DNA of 64,000 nucleotides from Akanthomyces muscarius (taxonomy: Eukaryota > Ascomycota > Sordariomycetes > Hypocreales > Cordycipitaceae). How positions within the stretch are numbered: position 1 is the first letter of the stretch; each line of letters begins with the position of its first letter. The translations under genes and the position numbers were made by a program. The notes below the pieces were generated by a model. The model saw only the letters and a list, made by a program, of their open reading frames with translations, was not told where the DNA came from and searched no databases. The stretch spans positions 2,480,001 to 2,544,000 of the forward strand of contig NC_079245.1 in NCBI RefSeq assembly GCF_028009165.1, given 5' to 3'. Below, piece after piece: positions 22,083 to 31,807 of this stretch.

Positions 22083-25000
22083 ATGGGCGCCTCTGCACGC
22101 ACATCCATCAAGATACTCGCAAGAGTCTTGGACACCCAACCCGACACAATCGACAGGTCATCTAGTTTCGTAAAGTGCGGCGGTGACTCCATCGCCGCTT
22201 TGCGTTTCTGTACGGCCTGTAAGCTCCAGGGAGTGGATATAGCCGCCGACGATGTACTTTCTTCCACTACCATCAGTGAACTGTTACAACGCTGTCGACC
22301 AGGAGCGGGAAGAATCGAATCACCAGGAGCAATGGACATGACACAAAGAAAGGATAATTCAGACCGGAGCGTCGAGACAAGCAGTCCTTCAGGGAGCATC
22401 TCAGAATCCGAGGGCTCGTTCCCCGAGAGTCTAAGCACAGTCTCAGACTCTCCCTTTTCCATCACCAGCGCCACCAAGCTGGAGGATTCTTTGCACGCCG
22501 GCGACAGCGTCCTACTTGATGTAAAAACCGATGATCCGATTGGACAAGTTTTTCGGGACTGCAAGAATGCACAAAATGACGAACTTCTTATGGCAACACT
22601 TGAAACAGAAGATCTGTGCGACCCGACATTGGCGGCGAAATGCACACCTTGCGAGTTCTCGACAGTACAGATCCCCATGGTCCAAGGCGGATCCAAGTTA
22701 CCAGGGTCCAACATCATTCATTACTACGAAGAGTATCATCCTAGCCAGATAACGGCGGCAAAGGAAGCTTGGAAGCTCGTCCTGGGCAACGAGTCGATAT
22801 TCCACACAGTCTATCGCGACCCCCACACTGGATGCAACTTGCTCCCAAGGCTGCACTGGCGGGAGTTTACCACGACGTCAGTTCGCGCTTACGATGAGGC
22901 TACCACCACATCGGGCAGTTATAGCAGAGGAAACGGCAAACCCGAGCTCGCAGTCCCATCGTGGGAAGGAGTGTGTGACACAAGCGTCTCCATGGCAGTG
23001 CGCTTTACCGTCATACACCTCGAGACTGCTGCAGATGGTACTACAAGGAGACGAAGCACGCTCATCTGGTCTATTCATCATGCCTTGATTGATGGTTGGT
23101 CTGCTGCCCTGGTGCTCCGCAAAGTAAAAGCGGCCATGGAGGGCGACACAGTACAGCCAGGGCCATCCTATTCGAGCCTTTGTCTTTCGTTGGAAGAGAT
23201 GAGAATGCTGCGCAAGGCTGAAGGTGACGCATTCTGGGCATCTAGACAGAGAAAGCTGTCAGCCGGAAGAGATGATCTCCTGTTCCCCGCGCCCGAGCCC
23301 TCAGAAGATGGCCATCATGAGCGAGGCACAGCGGAAGAGGTTCGATTCAACTTGCGACGTCACCACACGGAAGAGCTCCGACAAGTGGCGCAGAGCTGCG
23401 GCGTCACTTATGCGACGCTTCTACACGCGGCCTGGGCTATTTGTCTCAGTCTCTGCACAGACTCGGACAATGTTATTATTGGTACCGTCATATCGGGACG
23501 CCACCTTTCCCTTCCAGGAGTACTGGAGACCGTCGGACCCACGGTCACAACCCTTCCTCTGCAGGTGGACATATGCTGGGAAATGTCACTGGCAGAGTTT
23601 TTCGATGATGTGTATCATCGCATGAAGTTGCTTTCTCAGTTCGCTTGGACAACAATGGATAACGGTTGTCCTTCCGTTGTTGGACACATGTTCGCCATGC
23701 AGCCCGACGTCCAGGAACATGCAGACGGCGGCAACCTACGCCCATCCTTCACCCGCCAGACGAGTGATCTCCCTTTAAGTATCATTGCGTCTGATAATGG
23801 AAGTATCACCATACAGTACCATAGCAAACGCTTCTATTCGCATCACATGAAGACACTTTCTCGAATGTTTCAGCGGGCGTTGGTTGGCATCTGTCAGACG
23901 GACAAGACGCTGCAAAGGCTTGCTGCAACCGTCATGTCTACGAAATCCTTGGCTACCTTGCGCTCTATGGGCAATTGCAACTCTAGCTCTACCACTAGAG
24001 CTTCAATTACCGACGACCTAGTTACACTCTTTGAGCGTGTGGCCACGACACACCCATCAGCAATCGCCGTTGAGCAAGCCGATGAGACTGTCACGTACTC
24101 AGAATTGCTCGAACTCTCAGGCTTTGTCGCCCAAGCGCTACTGGATCTTGGGGTGAAGCCAGAAGAGGTTGTTACTGTACATGCAGACGGCTCGATCAAC
24201 TGGATTGTCTCAATCTACGGCGTGCTGAGAGCAGGCGCGGTGTACTGCCCTCTGGACGAAGCACACCCGCAAGACTACCGAGATTCACTGTTCGAATCTT
24301 CAGGTGCACGTGTCTTCTTGGCCACATCTAGGAGCTGCCCTTCTTCAATTCCGAAATTGGCCGTTTCGGTTCTCAATGTTGATTCCGTGGTGAATAAAGT
24401 CTGTGAAGCCGTCAATGAGCCCGCATTAGACATGGTGCAAAACTTTCCCCTGCGAACACGCCCGAGGCCGTGGGATAGAGCATACCTGATATTTACCTCA
24501 GGCAGCACAGGAAAACCAAAAGGTGTGATTTGCTCCCATCAAGGTCTTGTTGCGTTTCAGTTAGACACCTCTGTTCGTTTAAAGGCCACGGTCGGCGTCC
24601 GCGTTGCGCAGATGATGTCAGTCGCTTTTGACGGCAGCATCCACGAACTGTTCTCCGCGCTTTCATATGGGGCAACTCTGGTTTTGAAGTCAAAAGAAGA
24701 GACTTTCGGCCACCTAAAAATTGTCGACTCGGCAATACTGACTCCATCGGTCGCTTCTGTGCTCCACCCAGGCGATTTCCCAAGGCTCAAGACGTTGTAC
24801 CTGGTAGGCGAGCCCGTGCCTCAGAGAGTCTGCGACACCTGGGGGGCTGAAAAGATTGTGTACAACATGTACGGCCCTACAGAGGCTACTTGCGGAGCCA
24901 CTATTAAGTTGCTCTCACCAGGGAAACCAGTAACTATTGGAGGGCCTAATCCAACCACAAGGATTTACGTCTTGGACCACCGTCAAAGGCTAGCCCCTCC

Positions 25001-27365
25001 CGGCCGAGTCGGCGAAATATATCTGGCTGGTGTCCAGGTATCTCAAGGATATCTCAACCGACCAGAGCTCAATGCAAAATGTTTTTTTCCTGACCCGTTC
25101 TGCAGCGGGCTGGGAGAGTTTATGTACAAAACTGGAGATCGAGGATACTGGAGTAAAGATGGCGAGATATGTTTCCTGGGAAGATCAGACAGAGAGATGA
25201 AGCTTCGAGGATATCGCATACATCTGGAATCACTCGAATCGCAGATTGCACTGGTCTGCAAGTCGCTGGGGGCTCTTGCTGTGGCTGTCACGCGCCTGGA
25301 TGATGAGCTGGTGTGTATCGTACAGACCGACAATACCTGCACCTCCACCGTCATACAAAAGACCGTTCGCAAAGCGATTCCAAGTTTTGCAGTGCCCAGG
25401 CACATGTTCATCATGGATGAAATACCTACCACGCCCACAGGAAAAATTGACTACAAGGCTGTTGTTGGACTAGCTCGCAGGTGGATTGAAGAAGAGGAGG
25501 CCGAAAAAGTTATAAAGGAAACTGGATCCGCCATGACAGAGACGGAAGCCATGATAGTGGCCATCTGGGAGGATGTCCTAGAGAACAGCGACAACAGTGG
25601 TGCGCTTGATATCGGCCCACATTCAAGTCTGACACAGCTTGGAGGTCATTCGTTGCATCATGTCCGCCTGGCATCAAGGCTATCTGCTGCAACTCGCAAG
25701 CCTGTGCCGCTGCGGATGCTCCTGGACCTGCCTGTGCTCCGGGACCTGGCTGCGAGAATTGACGAGATAGATGTGGCACCAAAGTTGCTGGACCGAGAAA
25801 AGATTCAAGATGCCCTGACCAAAGATACATCTTGGGCTAAGCTCTCTGATCCTTCACCACTGGAGCAGCAGTGGTGGCACAGATACCGGCACGGTAGCGC
25901 AGGGACATCGTCATTTACCGTGAGCTACGTGGGGAAATACGACACCGAGAAAGTCGATCGAGGCCGATTAGTTGATGCCTGGAACACTGTGCTCACGCGT
26001 CATGAGGTCTTCCGAAGACGCTATCTGCCGGTGCCACACAGCGCGCCCGGAGTGCAACGGCTCGTGCTGCCCTGCGAGTACTCTCCTCGTGTTGAGGTGG
26101 TCAAGACAGTAAATGTTCGGAACGAGCTAAACAGGCCATTTAGACTCTTTGATGAGCCTGTCAGGGTCTTCATTAGTGATGAAATGGTAGTTGCGCTATG
26201 GAGTCACATAATTTGCGACTACACGACACTCCAACTTGTTCTACGAGAGGTGGCTGCTACATACGACAACAAACCACTTGGGCCTGTTATCTCACTGACA
26301 GACCAGATAGATTCTGATGGTATTACTGGACTGTCGGACATTTCGCAGTCAAATCTTGCATTTTGGTCGAACTGCTTGGGACAGGTGAAGGATGATCGGC
26401 CAGGCTATTTGGGGAGCAGCTCCCAGCGGACGAGCTACGATGGCAAGTCAGTGTCGGCTACTGTATCTCCATCTCTCTGGCACCGTATTCAATCTCAGTG
26501 CTCCCTCCAAGGCATTACCCTGCAGCAAATAATGGTGGCAGCAGTGGCTGCGGCGGTCAGTACCCACGATGAGCTGACTGAAGAAGGCATCACACTCGGC
26601 GTTCCCTTTATAAATCGTCAGACGGAGACCGATACATACGCCGTTGGGCTTAGGCTGGAGCCACTGCCGATCCGTGTGCCATTCGTGGACAGCAGTGCGT
26701 CTGAAGCTACCAGCGCCAGAGACATGTGTTCCCATGCGTCCCTACGCTCCTACCTCTCCGCGGTCCAAGATGCCTGTCGGAACTCTCTTTACCACGCCGT
26801 TCCGTGGCACCAGCTGCTTGAACACTTGGGAGTTGATCCACTGGAGCAACTTTCCGATCACCCGCTATTTGATTGCTTGGTGTCATTCCACGATGCACGA
26901 CCTAGCTCGTCTAGCACGCTATCCAACCCTAGCTCTGTGAGTGAAGGAGGCCCGTGGAGCGTATCTCCCATTGGTGAGGGTCCTAGCATCGAGCCTCAGC
27001 TCGTCTGGGGTGAGGGCTCCAAGTTTAGACTCATGGCTGAGTTTGTAGCCGTTGATGACAATACGCTTGTCCTCCGCTTCGAGTACGATACCGCGTGCTT
27101 CGAAGGCGCCTTTGGGGGCACAGGACGCATCGAGTCAGTCCGGAGGGCTATACTACATACTGTTGATGCTCTCGTGTCGCGGGATGTTGACGAGACCGGA
27201 TCGTTTGATGCTCTACGTCAGGATTTGGATCGGTTGTGGCGGGAAGAGACACGGGCGGGGTTCTGGACTGCGGTCATGGCAGGAGGGAACGACCTCGACG
27301 CGGTCTTACTGAAGGATCGGAATTTGGCCTTTCAGACTAGTTTGCTAGACTTGGCCTCTAAATGA
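22083..27365 (+). CDS. gliP-like: Nonribosomal peptide synthetase, T-C-A-T-C (GliP-like lacking the first A domain)
   Basis: A single exon of 1760 aa. Domains in order: T1 about 5-75 (CGGDSI, phosphopantetheine Ser36), C1 about 190-620 (HHALIDG at 332-338), A about 640-1130 (A3 LIFTSGSTGKPKG from 802; Asp850; YNMYGPTEA; C-terminal TPTGKIDYKA), T2 about 1140-1215 (LGGHSL, Ser1190) and C2 about 1255-1700. In C2 the HHxxxDG motif reads SHIICDY (Ser1374, His1375, Asp1379). ETP synthetases such as GliP and SirP are normally A-T-C-A-T-C and over 2000 aa; here the first A domain is absent. Aligning by eye to GrsA, the pocket residues of the A domain read D-G-H-T-Y-V-M-C-G-K; no substrate is assigned. 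Start ATG 22083 has a good context (TTTCACAATGG). Confidence 0.92.
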   Translation: MGASARTSIKILARVLDTQPDTIDRSSSFVKCGGDSIAALRFCTACKLQGVDIAADDVLSSTTISELLQRCRPGAGRIESPGAMDMTQRKDNSDRSVETSSPSGSISESEGSFPESLSTVSDSPFSITSATKLEDSLHAGDSVLLDVKTDDPIGQVFRDCKNAQNDELLMATLETEDLCDPTLAAKCTPCEFSTVQIPMVQGGSKLPGSNIIHYYEEYHPSQITAAKEAWKLVLGNESIFHTVYRDPHTGCNLLPRLHWREFTTTSVRAYDEATTTSGSYSRGNGKPELAVPSWEGVCDTSVSMAVRFTVIHLETAADGTTRRRSTLIWSIHHALIDGWSAALVLRKVKAAMEGDTVQPGPSYSSLCLSLEEMRMLRKAEGDAFWASRQRKLSAGRDDLLFPAPEPSEDGHHERGTAEEVRFNLRRHHTEELRQVAQSCGVTYATLLHAAWAICLSLCTDSDNVIIGTVISGRHLSLPGVLETVGPTVTTLPLQVDICWEMSLAEFFDDVYHRMKLLSQFAWTTMDNGCPSVVGHMFAMQPDVQEHADGGNLRPSFTRQTSDLPLSIIASDNGSITIQYHSKRFYSHHMKTLSRMFQRALVGICQTDKTLQRLAATVMSTKSLATLRSMGNCNSSSTTRASITDDLVTLFERVATTHPSAIAVEQADETVTYSELLELSGFVAQALLDLGVKPEEVVTVHADGSINWIVSIYGVLRAGAVYCPLDEAHPQDYRDSLFESSGARVFLATSRSCPSSIPKLAVSVLNVDSVVNKVCEAVNEPALDMVQNFPLRTRPRPWDRAYLIFTSGSTGKPKGVICSHQGLVAFQLDTSVRLKATVGVRVAQMMSVAFDGSIHELFSALSYGATLVLKSKEETFGHLKIVDSAILTPSVASVLHPGDFPRLKTLYLVGEPVPQRVCDTWGAEKIVYNMYGPTEATCGATIKLLSPGKPVTIGGPNPTTRIYVLDHRQRLAPPGRVGEIYLAGVQVSQGYLNRPELNAKCFFPDPFCSGLGEFMYKTGDRGYWSKDGEICFLGRSDREMKLRGYRIHLESLESQIALVCKSLGALAVAVTRLDDELVCIVQTDNTCTSTVIQKTVRKAIPSFAVPRHMFIMDEIPTTPTGKIDYKAVVGLARRWIEEEEAEKVIKETGSAMTETEAMIVAIWEDVLENSDNSGALDIGPHSSLTQLGGHSLHHVRLASRLSAATRKPVPLRMLLDLPVLRDLAARIDEIDVAPKLLDREKIQDALTKDTSWAKLSDPSPLEQQWWHRYRHGSAGTSSFTVSYVGKYDTEKVDRGRLVDAWNTVLTRHEVFRRRYLPVPHSAPGVQRLVLPCEYSPRVEVVKTVNVRNELNRPFRLFDEPVRVFISDEMVVALWSHIICDYTTLQLVLREVAATYDNKPLGPVISLTDQIDSDGITGLSDISQSNLAFWSNCLGQVKDDRPGYLGSSSQRTSYDGKSVSATVSPSLWHRIQSQCSLQGITLQQIMVAAVAAAVSTHDELTEEGITLGVPFINRQTETDTYAVGLRLEPLPIRVPFVDSSASEATSARDMCSHASLRSYLSAVQDACRNSLYHAVPWHQLLEHLGVDPLEQLSDHPLFDCLVSFHDARPSSSSTLSNPSSVSEGGPWSVSPIGEGPSIEPQLVWGEGSKFRLMAEFVAVDDNTLVLRFEYDTACFEGAFGGTGRIESVRRAILHTVDALVSRDVDETGSFDALRQDLDRLWREETRAGFWTAVMAGGNDLDAVLLKDRNLAFQTSLLDLASK

Positions 27366-27678
27366 GGCGTTTATTCTATTGACCTTCGAAAAATACATAG
27401 TTTTCATTAAATCATGCCATTCACCTTGAACAATTTGGCCCCAACACCAATATAAGGAGTAGTGGTAGTGGTTGATTTGCAAATCTTATGTCTTGCGTTC
27501 ATACTGCTTGTATGGAGTATATTTGCTTCTATGCCACCCCAGTCAGCTGATGGAATGTGCACATCAAGGAGCATGTTTGGTGTCAGTGCGCTCTGAAATC
27601 TTGCAAAAGAGACTTCTTATCAGCTGTATTACTACTCCTATACGATGAATCTGCGACATGAATCAAAATGCTGACATC
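27366..27678. other. Convergent 3' intergenic
   Basis: AT-rich sequence between the NRPS stop and the P450-4 stop. No gene or RNA is recognised. Confidence 0.5.
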
Positions 27679-29369
27679 TCATATATCTTTGGAGCTCTTT
27701 TTCTTAATCTTAACCAGCAAGTCTCCATCAAGCCCCATGACCTGGTTACCTGGTAGAGCCTTGATCATTTTGGGAAAATGCTTCGGATCAGAACCCTTGC
27801 GCTCGAGGACACCGCTTTGACGCTCAATAAAGGAAAGGAAGGTTACGTCAAAGTTCAGCAACAAGACGGCAACGGTGCCGAGAATTTCTTGTCTGGCAAA
27901 ATTTTTGCCTGGGCACCTATACAGCATTTGGGTCAGCTTGACTTTGTACCGGCTATGAAAGATGCAACTTACATGTGATGCCCACCCCCGAAAGGAAAAT
28001 ACTTGCCACCAAGTCCAGAGGTGGAAGCTGTATGCCCCCCAGATTTCGGATCATCCTGAAGAAACCGCTCGGCGTCAAAGACTTCGGGATTGGTGAAGTT
28101 GTCGGGGTGCCTGTGCGCCATCCAGGAAGACGCCATGATTTGGTCGTTTTGATGAACCTGCAGTCCGTTGATGACCAGACCCTTTTCCACTTGTCGAATA
28201 ATCAACAAGTCAATGTAAAGCCGCAGTACTTCGTTGATGGTCGAGTTGAGCAGTGGCAGGCGTGTGAGGACTCGCATGTCAATAGAGCCATCTTCTCGCT
28301 GGCATGTCATCACCTCGTCCCTGATTCGCGGCAAGAGCTCTGAATCGCTGGTGGGTGAAAAGAGGTGTGTTAAGAGCCAGCCAATAGTGGGGATGGCATT
28401 GGATAGAATGCCTGCGAGGAAAATCATCTCCTTGCCCGCCTGGCTGGATAAACTGAGCTTTTGCTGGTTATAGTACTCGTGCCGCTTCCGCATGATTCTG
28501 GCCCCAAAGTACGGCTCCCAATCCACAGAGTCGTCTAGTTCAGCGGTGTGCTTGTATCCGTGCGCCAGCCATGCCTCCAACTTGACCAAAAGACGGTCGC
28601 GAGACTCATATGCCTGGCACGCAAAGAGCTTTGGGGTACCAAACAGGAGGGTAAGGAGGTTTTGTTCCCAGATCCAGAAATCATCCTGCAAATCCGGATG
28701 CATCTCCAGCAGCTTGGATCCAAAAAGCGCTGTGATGGAGCCATCGAAGAGCATCGCCTTGATCCAAGAATAGAGTTCGACCTCGGACCCATCCTCGCTG
28801 CCTACATTTTCAGAAGTGCTTTTTAACAGGCATTCCATGAACTTGTTGGTCAGGGTCGTGACAGGTCCCTGTGCCAGCAGGTATTCAGTGTGAACGCGCT
28901 CTAGCGTAATGTTGGTCTTGGGGTCCAGGAACTCCGGAAAGGCCCTGGCCGCCTGGTCAGCCGTCATACCCAAAACATTAATAGCCAATTGGCGCGCGTG
29001 TTTGTGGCGAGTCAGGTTCTTGGCTCGAAACACTATGAGGATGTTGGCCGGCGCGAAGAAGATGTGCGTTCGCACGCCGGCAAGGAGTATTGATACGGCC
29101 TGGAGGTTCCATGACTTGCAAACCTGCTGCAGGGAGCTCCAGAATCGGCCAATCTTTTTGTCAAAAAAACTCAAAGCCGAACCGAGGAATGGAAGAGAAT
29201 AAGGCTTCAAAGGCACACGCACCAGCGAGCTTTCTCCCTTTCCCCGCGCATGGTATTTGGCGGTGTCAAGGCGGAAGCGGATATTGGAGAGAACCCAGGT
29301 ACAAACAAAAATAGAGAGAACCCCTAGAAAGAGAAATTCCAAGAGAGAGGCTGTCGTTAATTCCAGCAT
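27679..29369 (-). CDS. Cytochrome P450 (P450-4, CYP7/CYP8-like class)
   Basis: Two exons (29369-27973, 27916-27679; 56-nt intron inside the heme loop) give 544 aa. A strong N-terminal membrane segment (ASLLEFLFLGVLSIFVCTWVL) is present. The heme loop is FPFGGGHHMCPGK with the Cys ligand, and ExxR is NEVLRL. The I-helix reads GILSNAIPTIGWLL and lacks the usual (A/G)Gx(D/E)TT, as in CYP7/CYP8-type enzymes, some of which catalyse isomerisation rather than oxygenation. A longer ORF continues upstream of 29369, but only this Met opens a membrane anchor. It is divergent from the O-methyltransferase gene. Confidence 0.82.
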
Positions 29370-29872
29370 GTTGCTTAGCTGGCGGGCAGAAGGGCAAGCA
29401 GTCTCGTGTTCACAGAGCTGATAGATAGGGCTGGATGTCGTGGGTTTACACTGTACGCAGTCCGTAATGGTTGCTCTCTTCTGACAGTTAATGGCATGTT
29501 TTACACACAACATGTCATTGTCAGGATGGAAACGACGGCGTGCGTCGGTATCAGTACAGACAGCCCTGTGAGCTCGCCGAAGAATTGGGACCGCCGATCC
29601 TCGGTCCGCTCTTCCTTCGGGCCGCAAAGGCCATATTTGTTAAACCATGACGAAAGGGGTCTCTGCGTAGAATGCCAAACACAGCGAAAAACGCTAGTAA
29701 GCTTTTAAGACTCGCAATAAATTCTAGGCTTGAGAATCGTCGTGGTTCAAGACACGCTCCGAGTTCGCTTAAAGTCTTGACATTGAGCCTCTGCCTCTAA
29801 CGCAGGTCCACGATTACTCAGAAGCACTAGCTACCCTTTTCGTCACGAAGAAGCAAGTACGTATCCAGAAAT
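29370..29872. promoter_or_regulatory. Divergent promoter, P450-4 / O-methyltransferase 1
   Basis: 503 bp with no supported gene. Several CGG/CCG half-sites are present (29550-29630), but no match within one base of TCGGN3CCGA was found. Confidence 0.4.
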
Positions 29873-31300
29873 ATGTCATCCCGGACAGAGTTTGGTTCCC
29901 GAGCCGCATCATTGGCGTCGATAATCTCGGAACACACCGCCAAAGTCGAGGCGTACCACAAGGAGAATGACATCCCCTCTCTCAATTTCGACCCGAAAGA
30001 TACTTTCATTGACATCAAGTATCCAAAAGATATTGAAGCCTCCAAGACTGCTGTCCTTGATGCTACTGCGGAGCTGAATGACCTCTTCACCGGTCCGAGG
30101 GCTCTCGTCTCCAACCCTGGTTTCCCACTACTGGTGAAGTTTGTCACCCTCCGTTTCATCTACCAGTTCAAGTTGGTAGAAAAGGTTCCCCTGGATGGCG
30201 AGATCAGCTATGACGAGCTGTCCAAGGAGACTGGCCTCAAGGCTACCACCTTGCAGCAGCTGCTCCGCGCAGCTATGACCTTTCAGCTGTTCAGGGAACA
30301 GAGACCAGGCTACGTCTCTCACACGTCGGTGACGCTCTTTCTCCTGCGCAGCGAGGTCTTCAGGGACTGCACCGGCTTTACCACTGAGGATATGATGCCC
30401 GCGTGCTTTGCCATTGTCGACTCTCTCTTGGCTGACCCGACGGCCAGCGACCCTTCCAAGTCTGGGTACATGATTGCCCATGGCGCCAGCGACCCGTCCT
30501 TTTACATGCACCTGGCCAAGGACGCGGAAAAGATGCGTCGCTTCACCAACTGCATGAGCCAGGCCACCGCCGGTCCACAGTGGTCGATGCACTACCTGAC
30601 TGACTTTTTTCCCTGGACCTCTTTGGAAGCGGGCGCCACCGTCGTCGACGTCGGCGGCTCCACGGGCCAGGCTGCGTATGCCATTGCGGAAAAGGCTCCC
30701 GAGCTGCAGCTCATTGTGCAGGATACGGCCGAGGCGATGGCAGCGGCAGAGCAGCAAAAGGGGCAGAATGGAGACCGGCCAGACAGCGGCAACGTTCGGC
30801 ACATGGCGGCCAACTTTTTCGAGGAACAGAGCGTCAAGAATGCCGATGTCTACCTGTTCCGCTCCGTTTTCCACAACTGGCCTGACTCGCAAGCTGTCGG
30901 CATCTTGAAGGCCCAGATCTCGGCTATGAAGCCCGGAGCCAAGATTCTGATTATGGACGAACTTATGCCCGATGCTGAAAAGATGACTCTCTCTACTGCC
31001 CGAACACAGCGGTACGTATGAATATGTTTACAATTGACACTAGCACTACCCGGTAGCAACGTGCTGGTCGTTTCAACTCTCTAAGAGAGCATGCATAGAA
31101 TCTGTATCATCTCACTGACGAGTCTTTTTTGTGTTAGGCTAATGGATATGGCAATGCTTGCTCTCGGAAATTCGAGAATCCGCGACGAGCCCAGCTGGCG
31201 AGCATTGTGCCAAGAGGCTGACAGTAGATTCCAGCTTGAAAAGGTCACTCATCCCGAGGGATCAATGCTGGCGTTGATGGAGGTCGTTTGGACACCGTGA
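29873..31300 (+). CDS. gliM-like: SAM-dependent O-methyltransferase (GliM-like)
   Basis: Two exons (29873-31011, 31138-31300; 126-nt intron) give 433 aa. An N-terminal winged-helix dimerisation domain is followed by the Rossmann SAM motif VVDVGGSTGQ, an acidic strand IVQD, and the catalytic His in FHNWPD, as in plant/fungal OMT-type (PF00891) enzymes. The length fits fungal sterigmatocystin-type OMTs. It probably methylates a phenolic or N-hydroxyl oxygen of the scaffold; which one cannot be read from sequence. The second exon carries the conserved C-terminal MDMAMLALG stretch, supporting the splice. Confidence 0.85.
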
Positions 31301-31807
31301 GAGCCTGTCCGATGAGAAGAGGCTACTAGAAAGCCTGACTTTGCTACCTTTAGTTTTTATGCGTCACTTTATATGGTACAAAAGAAATGAAAACAATGAT
31401 TTAGCGGATTTCAGAATAGTCAGCCTCCAGCCCTCGCCATAGCGGTGCCGCGCAGCACAGGCCTGGACGGAGAGCAACTAGACAAAAATAGCAAATTGCC
31501 TCAGTCGTTTTGTCCGATTTTCAGATATGCCAGGGCTGAATATACTACATTTGATGGAGCTACAAGGGCCACCGTAAATCTCGGAGAAGGGCAGGGCCCC
31601 GATACGTTTTTGATTCGGTCCGCGTGGACGCGGGCCGAGGCACGTCTCCAAGCTCGTCCCATACTCCTGCGAGCTACTTATGCCACTACATACTGTTCAT
31701 AGCACGACTATCTTATTTTGAGGCGGGAGGCCCTTTTGGATCAACCAACATCAACATCATTGGAGGAAGCGAGATTAAGCTGTTTGTCAAGCAGAAACCT
31801 CATTATC
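31301..31807. other. Intergenic, promoter of P450-5
   Basis: No gene is supported. A short ORF across 31445-31968 overlaps the first exon of P450-5 in other frames and is not credible. Confidence 0.45.

Noticed and set aside
22058..22717. 219-aa minus-strand ORF inside the NRPS
   Set aside because: Shadow of the T1-C1 coding region on the other strand.
30128..30892. 254-aa minus-strand ORF across O-methyltransferase 1
   Set aside because: Antisense shadow of a clear methyltransferase.
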